Assembly (NCBI RefSeq): GCF_004208415.1
Contig: NZ_CP035758.1
Coordinates: forward strand, 2,170,001 to 2,234,000
Length of the DNA stretch: 64,000 nt
Reading direction: 5' to 3'
DNA from: Ktedonosporobacter rubrisoli
GTDB taxonomy: Bacteria; Chloroflexota; Ktedonobacteria; Ktedonobacterales; Ktedonobacteraceae
Shown: positions 17,221 to 25,501 of the stretch, one piece after another
Position numbering within the stretch: the stretch's first letter is position 1
How the letters are laid out: each line of letters opens with the position of its first letter
Notes under the pieces: generated by a model
What the model saw: only the letters and a program-made list of their open reading frames with translations
Databases searched by the model: none
Told to the model about the DNA's origin: nothing
Made by a program: the position numbers and the translations under genes

Positions 17221-19743
17221 ATGAAAAAGCTACAGGAAGGGCCAATGAGGAAGCTAGCGGAACCCGATCGCGAGTTCTGGCATCATGTGCTTCTCACAGG
17301 CGGGTTTACTACAATACCGCGCTGGACCCTTACTCCGGTGAGGGGCGTTGCCTCGTATGAGGAGACGATCCCCGGTGAGCTTGTGGCGGCCTTGCGCAGC
17401 CTGGCCGACGAACTGGCAGTACCGCTCAGCTCTGTACTCCTGGCCGCGCATGCCCGGGTGCTCGCCACCCTCTGTGGCGAACGCGAGGTCACTACCGGCT
17501 ACGTTGCCACGGCGGGGGCCGAGCCGCTGCCCTGTCGACTAACGACCGAAACCGCTGCGTGGCGGACCTTGCTGCTGGCCACCTATCGTGTCGAGGCAGA
17601 ACTGCTGTCGCACAAGGACTTTCAACTCGCTGATCTCAGGCGCGAGCTGGGTCTGACGGAACCGTTGTTCGAGACAGTATTCGATCAGTTCGGTGACGAT
17701 GGCGAACTTGCCGAGAATTGCGTGCTGCGGTTGGCAAGCGTGCAAAATGGTAGCGATCTTGGGTTGCGGCTGCGCTACCGGACCGAGATGCTTGACGCAG
17801 ATAGCGCCGCAAGGATCATCGGATATCATCTGATGGCGCTTATGCTAATCGCCGCCGACCCGGATGCCGAGCATGAGCGGCAAAGCCTGCTCTCAGCAGA
17901 GGAGCGCCATTTCCAGCTTCAGAGGCTGGCTGGTCGGAAGCGAGAACTGCCGGAGCGCCGGGTTCACGAGCTGTTCGAGCAGCAGGTAGAGGCCCACCCG
18001 GAGGCCGTTGCAGCCAGGCACGGCGACCGCGAGTGGACCTACCAGGAGCTCAATACCCGGGCTAATCGGCTGGGGCGAGCTCTGTTGGCCCGTGGGCTGC
18101 AACGCGAAGGGATCGTCGCGGTCGTGATCGAGCGCAACCTTGATTGGCTGGCCTCTGTCCTCGCGATCTTCAAGGCTGGTGGCGTGTACCTGCCCATCGA
18201 GCCGCATTTCCCGGCAGATCGCATCGCGAATATGCTCTCGCGGGCCGAGTGCCGGCTTGTGCTGAGCGAACGCGGCAGCACGACCACGCTGGACCAGGCT
18301 CTCGCCTCGCTGCCCGCTGTTCAGGTGCTCTTTGTAGACGCTGCCTATGCGGAGGACCATGCCGCTAGTAATCTCGGCATTGAGGTAACGCCGGACCAGC
18401 TCGCTTATATCTACTTCACCTCTGGCTCTACCGGAGAGCCCAAAGGGGCGATGTGTGAGCAGGTGGGCATGCTCAACCACATGTGTGCCAAGATCGCTGA
18501 TCTGCAGATCGGCGAGGGGCAAGTTGTGGCCCAGATTGCGCCTCAGTGCTTTGACATCTCACTGTGGCAACTGCTCTCCGCGCTCCTGGTTGGTGGACGG
18601 ACTCTGATTATTGAGCAGGAGGTGATCCTTGACGTTCAGCGCTTCGTCGACAAGATCAGCGCAGGCCGGGTCAACGTGCTGCAGATCGTGCCCTCGTACC
18701 TCGAAGTTGTGCTGGCTTCTCTGGAGCAGCATCAGCGCGCGTTGCCAGACTTGCGCTACGTCTCAGTCACCGGCGAGGCGCTAAAGAAGGAACTTGTGCA
18801 GCGCTGGTTCGCCTTCGAGCCTGCCATTAAGCTAGTCAATGCATATGGGCTGACCGAGACGTCAGACGATACCAACCATGAGATCATGGAGCGGGTGCCG
18901 GACCGTGAACGGGTTCCACTCGGTCGTCCCATCCACAATGTGCACATCTACATCGTTGATGAGCATCTGGCGCTGCTCCCGCTTGGCGCCCCGGGTCTGA
19001 TCGCCTTTGCCGGAGTTTGCGTTGGTCGTGGATATATCAACGATCCGCAGCGTACCAGACAGTCCTACCTTGCCGATCCTTACGACGAGGGTCAGCGGCT
19101 CTACCTGGGTGGCGACTACGGCCGCTGGCTGCCCGAGGGCAAGCTGGAGTTCCTGGGGCGGCGAGATAACCAGGTCAAGATTGCTGGCTTCCGCATCGAG
19201 ATCGGCGAGATAGAGAATACCCTGCTGCGCGCGCCCGGTGTTCGCGACGGCGCCGTGGTGGTTGCTGAACGATCCGAGCATGGCAAACGCCTGATAGCCT
19301 TCTACACCGGGCCGCAAGCGCTGGAGCTCAGCGTCCTGCGGGATTGCCTGGGTGAGTCGCTGCCCACATACATGATTCCGGCGGCCTTCCACTGGCGAGA
19401 AAGTCTGCCGCTAACTGCCAACGGCAAGATCGATAGGAAGCGACTTTCGGCGCTGGCCAGAGAACTTGATATCGGCGAGGAAGATGCCCACGACACGCTG
19501 CTTACGCCAACCGAACAACGAATGGCAACAGCCTGGGCGGAGGTGCTGGGCGTCACGCAAGCGAGCATCGGTCGGCATGACAACTTCTTCGCGCGCGGAG
19601 GCACGTCCCTGTCTGCCGTGAGGTTGGCCATCATTCTGGAGCGTGTGGTAACCATCAAGGACGTCATTCGTCACCCGATCCTTGCCGATCTGGCCGGGCT
19701 GGTCGATGGCAGGAGCGTGCGGCAGCCTGCGGTGCCGCGATGA
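17221..19743 (+). CDS. NRPS adenylation-carrier protein with partial condensation domain
   Basis: An 840-residue protein: residues ~30-225 resemble only the C-terminal half of a condensation domain (no HHxxxDG), ~235-730 an adenylation domain, ~755-825 a carrier domain (NFFARGGTSLSAVRL). Adenylation motifs are complete: YFTSGSTGEPKGAM (A3), FDISLWQ (A4), NAYGLTET (A5), YLGGDYGRWLPEGKLEFLGR (A7-A8), LTANGKIDR (A10). Aligning by hand to GrsA gives pocket residues D-I-W-Q-S-T-A-D-D-K; the paired Asp fits a short diamino acid, and the neighbouring genes make diaminopropionate. GGAGGAAA precedes ATG 17221, which I prefer to the upstream ORF start inside the previous gene. It should load the monomer for the membrane synthetase in trans. 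Confidence 0.88.
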   Translation: MKKLQEGPMRKLAEPDREFWHHVLLTGGFTTIPRWTLTPVRGVASYEETIPGELVAALRSLADELAVPLSSVLLAAHARVLATLCGEREVTTGYVATAGAEPLPCRLTTETAAWRTLLLATYRVEAELLSHKDFQLADLRRELGLTEPLFETVFDQFGDDGELAENCVLRLASVQNGSDLGLRLRYRTEMLDADSAARIIGYHLMALMLIAADPDAEHERQSLLSAEERHFQLQRLAGRKRELPERRVHELFEQQVEAHPEAVAARHGDREWTYQELNTRANRLGRALLARGLQREGIVAVVIERNLDWLASVLAIFKAGGVYLPIEPHFPADRIANMLSRAECRLVLSERGSTTTLDQALASLPAVQVLFVDAAYAEDHAASNLGIEVTPDQLAYIYFTSGSTGEPKGAMCEQVGMLNHMCAKIADLQIGEGQVVAQIAPQCFDISLWQLLSALLVGGRTLIIEQEVILDVQRFVDKISAGRVNVLQIVPSYLEVVLASLEQHQRALPDLRYVSVTGEALKKELVQRWFAFEPAIKLVNAYGLTETSDDTNHEIMERVPDRERVPLGRPIHNVHIYIVDEHLALLPLGAPGLIAFAGVCVGRGYINDPQRTRQSYLADPYDEGQRLYLGGDYGRWLPEGKLEFLGRRDNQVKIAGFRIEIGEIENTLLRAPGVRDGAVVVAERSEHGKRLIAFYTGPQALELSVLRDCLGESLPTYMIPAAFHWRESLPLTANGKIDRKRLSALARELDIGEEDAHDTLLTPTEQRMATAWAEVLGVTQASIGRHDNFFARGGTSLSAVRLAIILERVVTIKDVIRHPILADLAGLVDGRSVRQPAVPR

Positions 19744-20055
19744 CCTTGGACCGGAAGGTGCACTTTAAGAAGAGGCATCCAGTGTGCGACCAGGCAAACT
19801 CGATAGGGCTCATGGACTGTAAAACTGATGCTCTTCACTGTAGCCCTTGCTCCTGCATGGCCAGGAGCTAGAGCTCATCCTGGTCTGCTTTGTTCTGGCC
19901 AAGCTATGCCATAATTAAAGAGAACATCGGCTTGCTTTTCTTAGCAGAATATAGAAGTAAGGCAAGTTTTGTAGGATTGAAAGCTTGCTTGTTGTACCAA
20001 CTGCATGCGTGTGCTACACTCGGCTTAAGGGCAAATGATATGCAGGAGGGCAGGG
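19744..20055. other. Intergenic region upstream of the TIR protein
   Basis: About 310 nt with no gene. It marks the end of the GC-rich cluster and holds the likely promoter of the TIR gene: TTGTAC (19992-19997), 17 nt, TACACT (20015-20020). No clear terminator for the biosynthetic operon is visible. Confidence 0.5.
19992..20020 (+). promoter_or_regulatory. Candidate promoter of the TIR-NB-ARC-TPR gene
   Basis: TTGTAC, 17-nt spacer, TACACT, followed 25-30 nt later by ribosome site GGAGGG and ATG 20056. Confidence 0.5.
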
Positions 20056-23000
20056 ATGGCATCGTCTCCACTCACTATCAAGGCGGTATGTGCCTATGCC
20101 TTGCAGGATGCGTCAGCTTACCAGGCGCTAGAAGATCATCTCAGCGTTCTCATTCGTCAAGGACACCTCGCACTCTGGCATGAACCTTTGATCCCGCTCG
20201 GTGCTGAGCGAGAAGTGGAGCTTGAAACGCAGCTCCAATCCGCCTCCTTGTTCCTGGTCCTCGTCAGTCCTGCCTTGCTAGCCTCTAAAACCTGGACTCC
20301 TGAGCGGCTGCAGCAGATGATTGTTCGACAACAGGCCGGGAAGGTGCGCGTTGTGCCCATTATTCTGCGGCCCTGTGACTGGCAAGCCTCGCTGCTTGGA
20401 GCCTTCCAGGCCCTTCCGCTCGATGGTGCTCCGATTAGTGGTTCTAGCGATCCCGACGAGGCCTGGATGCAAGTTGTGTCAGGCGTGCGCCGCGTCCTGG
20501 AGGAACTGCCGATGCTCCCGGCGAGTGTTCCCCGCGCGCACTTGCCCAACGTTTGGATGATCCCCTACCCGCGCAATTTCTTCTTCCTGGGCCGCGATGA
20601 GCTCTTAGCGCAGCTTCACACCCGCTTGCAGAGCGGGCAGCCTCTGGTACTTTCGCATCCGCTGGCAGTTGGTGGCTTAGGTGGCATTGGTAAGACTCAG
20701 ACGGCGGTTGAATATGCCTATCGTTATCATGGAGAGTATCAAGCGGTACTCTGGGCACGCGCTGAGAGCCGTGAGAGCCTGCATACTTCCTATACCCAGA
20801 TCGCTAAGGAACTCCATTTGTCGCTTCAAGACGCCCAGGAACAAGAACTGATAGTTTGGGAAGTCAAGACCTGGCTGCAAGAGCGGCAGGGCTGGTTGCT
20901 CATCCTCGATAATGCCGATGAATTGAATGTGCTCAAGGGCTTTCTCCCGCCTGCTTTGGGCGGCCATGTGCTCATCACGACGCGCGCCGGAGCGACCGGG
21001 CGGCTGGCTCAACGTCTCGAAGTGCCCAATTTTACGCTACAAGAGGGAGCGCTTTTTCTCTTGCGTCGGGCTGGCCTCCTGGCGCCAGATGCTCCCCTGA
21101 CGCAAGCGGCAGCTGAAGAGCAGGAGGTAGCTCGCGCAATTGCGCGTGAGCTGGGAGGCTTACCTCTGGCCCTGGATCAGGCCGGAGCCTATCTGGAAGA
21201 GACGGGGACGAGCCTTGCCGCATATCTGCATCTGTATCGGCAGTATCAGGCTGCCTTGCTTAATGAGCGCCGAGGGAGCATCGAGGAGGACCATCCAGAT
21301 TCTGTCGTCATCACCTGGTCCCTCTCCTTCAGACGCGTCGAACAGAGAAGCTTAGCTGCGGTGCAAGTGCTGCGCTTCTGTGCCTATCTGGCTCCTGATG
21401 CTATCCCCCTGGACGTGCTGACAATTAGTCCCGATCCTATTGTTTCAGATCAGCTTGTCTTGGGCCAGGCGCTGGAAGCGCTGCGAGCCTACTCATTAGT
21501 CAGTATCGATCCAACCGCTCGCCAACTCTCGATGCATCGTCTCGTGCAGGCCGTCATCCGCCAGTCGCTTTCAGAAGATGAGCAGGCCGCCTGGATGCAG
21601 CGTGTTGTAATGATCCTTGCCGGAATCTTCCCCAATCCAGAACTGCTAGAAAAGTGGCCTGAATGTGAGCTCTACTTGCCTCATGCACTGATGGCCACTA
21701 CCTGGATTGAGCAGGAGCAGTTGAGTACTGAAGAGGCCGCAAGCCTCCTGGGGCAAACCGGACGCTACCTTTACAGACGCGGGCATTATTGGGAAGCGGA
21801 ACCCTTGTATAAGCGAGCATTGGAGATAAGGAGAAGGAGCTTAGGAGAGGAACATCCCGATACAGCAATGAGCCTGAACAATCTGGCCTTGCTCTACTGG
21901 TATCAGGGAAGATATGAGGAAGCGGAGCCATTATATAAGCGAGTGTTGGAGATCTGTGAGCAGCAGTTAGGAGAGGAACATCCCGATACGGCGACAAGCC
22001 TGAACAATCTGGCCATGCTCTATCAGGAGCAAGGGAGATATGAGGAAGCGGAGCCATTATATAAGCGAGCATTGGAGATCTGGAAGCAGAGGCTAGGAGA
22101 GGAGTATCCTGAAACAGCGACAAGCTTGAACAATCTCGCAAGTCTCTACCGGGAGCAAGGGAGATATGAGGAAGCGGAGCCATTATATAAACGAGCATTA
22201 GAGATAAGGAGAAAGCGTTTAGGAGAGGGGCATCCCGATACAGCGAACAGCCTGAACAATCTGGCTACCCTCTATTGGGAGCAAGGGAGATATGAGGAGG
22301 CAGAGCCGCTTTTGAAGCAAGCATTAGAGATCTATAAGCAACAGCTAGGAGAGGAGCATCCTAATGTAGCAGCGATTTTGAACAATCTGGCTACCCTCTA
22401 TTGGGAGCAAGGGAGATATGAGGAGGCAGAGCCATTATATAAACGAGCATTAGAGATAAGGAGAAAGCACTTAGGAGAGGGGCATCTTCAAACGGCACAA
22501 AGCCTGAACAATCTGGCCATGCTCTATCAGAAGCAAGGCAGATATGAGGAGGCAGAACCACTTTTGAAGCGGGCGCTAGCTATAATAGAGCAAAGCTTAG
22601 GAGAGGAGCATCCTGATATAGCAGCAAATCTGAATAATCTGGCTTTGCTTTATGATGACCAAGGGAGACATAAGGAAGCGGAACCACTGTATAAACGAGC
22701 GTTGGAGATCTGTAGGCAAAGCTTAGGAGAGGAGCATCCTCATACGGCACAAAGCCTGAACAATCTGGCCATGCTCTATCAGAAGCAAGGCAGATATGAG
22801 GAAGCGGAACCCTTATATAAGCGAGCATTGGAGATCTGGAAGCAGAGCTTAGGAGAGGAGCATCCTCATACGGCACAAAGCCTGAACAATCTGGCCATGC
22901 TCTACTGGTACCAGGGCAGATATGAGGAGGCAGAACCACTTTTGAAGCGGGCGCTAGCTATAGTAGAGCAGAGCTTAGGAGAGGAGCATCCCGATACGCA

Positions 23001-23058
23001 ACTAATTAGAAAGAATTACAGAAAATTGTTACGTGAAATTGCTTCCAGAAAGAGGTAA
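20056..23058 (+). CDS. TIR-NB-ARC-TPR (STAND) protein
   Basis: A 1000-residue three-part signalling ATPase. Residues ~8-140 are a TIR-like domain (VCAYALQD start, LFLVLVSPALLASKTWTPE, then VRVVPIILRPCDWQ). Residues ~165-480 are NB-ARC/AP-ATPase with Walker A GGLGGIGKTQTA, Walker B GWLLILDNAD and a GLPLALDQAGAYL motif. From ~560 to the end are ten 42-residue TPRs of kinesin-light-chain type (LNNLAxLYxxQGRYEEAEPLYKRALEI). Architectures of this kind act in bacterial antiphage defence: target sensing by the repeats, oligomerisation through the NTPase, NAD+ depletion or signalling by TIR (known for the class, inferred here). Start is ATG 20056 with GGAGGG 5 nt upstream. It ends 256 nt before an ISAs1-type insertion. 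Confidence 0.88.
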   Translation: MASSPLTIKAVCAYALQDASAYQALEDHLSVLIRQGHLALWHEPLIPLGAEREVELETQLQSASLFLVLVSPALLASKTWTPERLQQMIVRQQAGKVRVVPIILRPCDWQASLLGAFQALPLDGAPISGSSDPDEAWMQVVSGVRRVLEELPMLPASVPRAHLPNVWMIPYPRNFFFLGRDELLAQLHTRLQSGQPLVLSHPLAVGGLGGIGKTQTAVEYAYRYHGEYQAVLWARAESRESLHTSYTQIAKELHLSLQDAQEQELIVWEVKTWLQERQGWLLILDNADELNVLKGFLPPALGGHVLITTRAGATGRLAQRLEVPNFTLQEGALFLLRRAGLLAPDAPLTQAAAEEQEVARAIARELGGLPLALDQAGAYLEETGTSLAAYLHLYRQYQAALLNERRGSIEEDHPDSVVITWSLSFRRVEQRSLAAVQVLRFCAYLAPDAIPLDVLTISPDPIVSDQLVLGQALEALRAYSLVSIDPTARQLSMHRLVQAVIRQSLSEDEQAAWMQRVVMILAGIFPNPELLEKWPECELYLPHALMATTWIEQEQLSTEEAASLLGQTGRYLYRRGHYWEAEPLYKRALEIRRRSLGEEHPDTAMSLNNLALLYWYQGRYEEAEPLYKRVLEICEQQLGEEHPDTATSLNNLAMLYQEQGRYEEAEPLYKRALEIWKQRLGEEYPETATSLNNLASLYREQGRYEEAEPLYKRALEIRRKRLGEGHPDTANSLNNLATLYWEQGRYEEAEPLLKQALEIYKQQLGEEHPNVAAILNNLATLYWEQGRYEEAEPLYKRALEIRRKHLGEGHLQTAQSLNNLAMLYQKQGRYEEAEPLLKRALAIIEQSLGEEHPDIAANLNNLALLYDDQGRHKEAEPLYKRALEICRQSLGEEHPHTAQSLNNLAMLYQKQGRYEEAEPLYKRALEIWKQSLGEEHPHTAQSLNNLAMLYWYQGRYEEAEPLLKRALAIVEQSLGEEHPDTQLIRKNYRKLLREIASRKR
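21750..23011 (+). repeat. Ten tandem 126-bp TPR-coding units
   Basis: The TPR region is a tandem array of ten units of 42 codons. Many units are nearly identical in DNA, for example the GGGAGATATGAGGAAGCGGA segment recurs with only synonymous changes. Unit boundaries are approximate. Such homogenised repeats can gain or lose units by recombination. Confidence 0.8.
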
Positions 23059-23314
23059 GCGAGCCAGAAGAGCCCGCTGAATAAGATAGCTCTGAAGCTG
23101 CGAAACTTCGGATTGACCAGGCGAGCAGAGAAGCTTGACCATATAAATGCTTTTCTGAAGCGCTTACAAACTCTACGAGGATATATGCCCTTATTCATCC
23201 CATTTCTTCTTTCAAGTGTGATCTCGTCCTCAAATAACGCCTCTGTTGCGCAAAGCTTAGCCCAGGTTTTTTGCACTCAAGGCTATTGCTTGTGAACGGC
23301 CGAAAGATACGGAG

Positions 23315-23324
23315 GGGAAAGTCC
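23315..23324 (+). repeat. Left target-site duplication of the IS
   Basis: GGGAAAGTCC, identical to 24640-24649 on the other side of the element. Confidence 0.85.
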
Positions 23325-24639
23325 CAGGGCTATTTAATGTTCGTGAGAAAGCCTTCACTTCAGCCCAAAAAAGGATGAGAACCTGGTAAAGTGATAGTAC
23401 ATCAAAACGTCACGAAACGAGGTCTCATCCCAAATGAACTATACCATGATGGCCCAAGCAAGTGAATTGGCAGGTTGGAACAAAGAGAGCGAAGCCCTCT
23501 CAGTGTATCAAGCGATGCAACAGCTCGAAGATCGACGCAAAAACAAAGGAAAGCGCTACAGTTTGGCGCTCGTGTTGACGCTGATTATCCTCGCGAAAAT
23601 GGCAGGAGAAACGACATTACAAGCAGTTTCCGACTGGGTGCGCTATCGGAGTGCCTGGTTGCAAGACGTCCTGCCAGATACCCGCGCCACCTTTCCCTGT
23701 GTCGCCACCTATAGCAATGTCTTGCGGGCTGTCGACCCAGCTCAGGTAAATCAGAAGCTCATGGATCTCCTGATCCGTGTACGTGCGCAAAAGCGGGTTG
23801 CGAGAGAACAAGAGCATATCATCCTCGACGGCAAGACTCTTCGGGGAACCCAACACCATCTGGCGAAAGATCAACAGAAAATGCATCATGTCGCCTGTTA
23901 TGAGGCCCAGACCGGCATTGTGATCAAAGAACACATCGTTGCTGAAAAAGAAGGAGAACTGACCCACGTTTCAGCCTTTCTCACGCCGCTCTTCCTGCAA
24001 GGACGTATTCTTAGCGCGGATGCTCTTTACACCCAAAAATCGATCTGTCAGCAGATCATCGCTTCTGGTGGAGAGTATCTGTTCTTCGTGAAGCAAAACC
24101 AACCCACGCTTGCCGAGGATCTCCGTCTCTTCTTTGGCGAACCTCCCCTTGATTGTCTGGATTGGCGAACTCAGGTGCAGACTGACAAAGGGCACGGGCG
24201 GCTCACGTGCCGGTTCATTCAAGCCTCCACGGAACTCAATGATTTCCTGGCCCGCGATTGGCACGAAGTTGGACAGGTCTTTTGTCTCCGTCGGCGAGTC
24301 GAATATCCTTTGCGCTGTACCCAAGAATATGTCTATGGCATCACGAGCCTGACACCTCAACAGGCAACCCCCTTGCGCCTGCTTCAGTTGATCCGCGACC
24401 ACTGGCGCATTGAGAATCGGCTCCATTGGCGTCGCGATGTCACCTTGCAAGAGGATGCGTGCCAGATCCGCAAAGGATGTGCTCCTCACACATTGGCCGT
24501 TCTTCACTCCTTTCTGCTGGCTCTCTTCGATTTTTGCGGTGTCACCAATGTCAGGCAACAGATGCGCTGCTTCGATGCTCATCCACTCCAAGCTCTTCAG
24601 CTCTTGCTCAAGGCCTTGGGGGAAAATTAAAAAGCCCTG
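23325..24639 (+). mobile_element. ISAs1-family insertion sequence, complete, 1315 bp
   Basis: The element has terminal inverted repeats starting CAGGGCTATTTAAT on the left and ending ATTAAAAAGCCCTG on the right (one mismatch in 14), a perfect 10-bp target duplication GGGAAAGTCC, and one full-length transposase gene reading rightward. Intact ends and an intact gene suggest a recent insertion. It landed between the TIR-NB-ARC-TPR gene and a TetR gene and does not visibly break either. Confidence 0.88.
23434..24630 (+). CDS. ISAs1 family DDE transposase
   Basis: A 398-residue transposase. It has the N-terminal H-repeat-associated region ([20 protein letters not shown]), the DDE core with DGKTLRG (first Asp), [10 protein letters not shown] (second Asp) and [20 protein letters not shown] (Glu region with the typical YREKL-like spacing of ISAs1/H-repeat proteins), and the usual closing segment. 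Full length, no stop or frameshift. The stop codon lies 9 nt before the right end of the element. Confidence 0.95.
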   Translation: MNYTMMAQASELAGWNKESEALSVYQAMQQLEDRRKNKGKRYSLALVLTLIILAKMAGETTLQAVSDWVRYRSAWLQDVLPDTRATFPCVATYSNVLRAVDPAQVNQKLMDLLIRVRAQKRVAREQEHIILDGKTLRGTQHHLAKDQQKMHHVACYEAQTGIVIKEHIVAEKEGELTHVSAFLTPLFLQGRILSADALYTQKSICQQIIASGGEYLFFVKQNQPTLAEDLRLFFGEPPLDCLDWRTQVQTDKGHGRLTCRFIQASTELNDFLARDWHEVGQVFCLRRRVEYPLRCTQEYVYGITSLTPQQATPLRLLQLIRDHWRIENRLHWRRDVTLQEDACQIRKGCAPHTLAVLHSFLLALFDFCGVTNVRQQMRCFDAHPLQALQLLLKALGEN

Positions 24640-24649
24640 GGGAAAGTCC
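24640..24649 (+). repeat. Right target-site duplication of the IS
   Basis: GGGAAAGTCC, identical to 23315-23324. Confidence 0.85.
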
Positions 24650-24718
24650 TCAAGTTCCTTGACGAGATGTGGCGTCTCGGGTACCATGGAGAGAGCAATC
24701 ACAGCACTGGAGGTTTCT

Positions 24719-25330
24719 ATGTCGCCGCGTCCTGATGTGAGCGAGGAGCGCAAGAGTCAAATTTTACAGGCTGCCACTGCTGTCTTTGCGCGGCTCGGGT
24801 TTCACCAGGCGCGCATGGATGATATAGCCCAGCAGGCAGGCTTAAGCAAAGCTACCCTTTATCTCTATTTTGAGAGCAAAGAGGCAATTATTACGGCCCT
24901 GCTCAAAATCTTTTTTGATCAGGAACTCTATAAGTTGCGCGATTGGATGGCCAGCGAGCATCCAGGCTCGATAAGTGAACAAATTATGGACATTACAGAA
25001 CAACTAGTTGAAGATGTCGCCTGGATTTCAAGCGTGATATCCATTGCCCACGAGTTCTATGCCCTGGCCGCACGCCGCGAGGATGTACGGGAGTTTCTGC
25101 GTGCCCATTATCGCGAATATCGCTTTCTCTTTGCCCGCCTTATTCAACAAGGGATAGAGCGGGGCGAGTTTCGGCAAGTCGATCCCGAATCCGTAGCGAT
25201 CTCTTTGATGGCCCTTTATGAAGGCCTCTCCTTACTCGGACTGATAGATGCGCAAGCCATGCAATTGGCGCGGACCAGCGAGAATACCATGCGCTTGCTC
25301 CTGGCAGGATTGGCGAAGGAGAAAGCGTAA
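24719..25330 (+). CDS. TetR/AcrR family regulator
   Basis: A 203-residue repressor starting at ATG 24719 with GGAGG 5 nt upstream; the longer open frame reaching back into the IS is an artefact. Residues ~10-55 are the helix-turn-helix ([37 protein letters not shown]), then a long helical ligand domain with [21 protein letters not shown] and [13 protein letters not shown], as in TetR_C_6-like regulators. Only 70 nt separate the start from the IS target duplication, so the insertion may have replaced its upstream regulatory region. No obvious target gene is adjacent, except possibly the MalT-like gene downstream. Confidence 0.9.
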   Translation: MSPRPDVSEERKSQILQAATAVFARLGFHQARMDDIAQQAGLSKATLYLYFESKEAIITALLKIFFDQELYKLRDWMASEHPGSISEQIMDITEQLVEDVAWISSVISIAHEFYALAARREDVREFLRAHYREYRFLFARLIQQGIERGEFRQVDPESVAISLMALYEGLSLLGLIDAQAMQLARTSENTMRLLLAGLAKEKA

Positions 25331-25501
25331 GCCGCCAAGAAATAAATCATAGCTCCGTCAGCTACAAGAAGCAGAGAAGATTTGCCGTAAGACAAGAGTA
25401 ATCCTGATTGAGCGCGACCTGGGCATAAAAATATGGTATACTCTGTGGCAAGGAGTCTGTTAGGTAACACTATACTCCTTTTTGCTTAGAGAGGAACATG
25501 G

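Noticed and set aside
21698..22939. Antisense open frames across the TPR-coding repeats (166 and 119 codons)
   Set aside because: They repeat the same peptide because the sense strand is a tandem array; they are shadows.
23059..23314. A gene disrupted by the ISAs1 element
   Set aside because: Joining the two flanks at the target duplication gives no recognisable reading frame.
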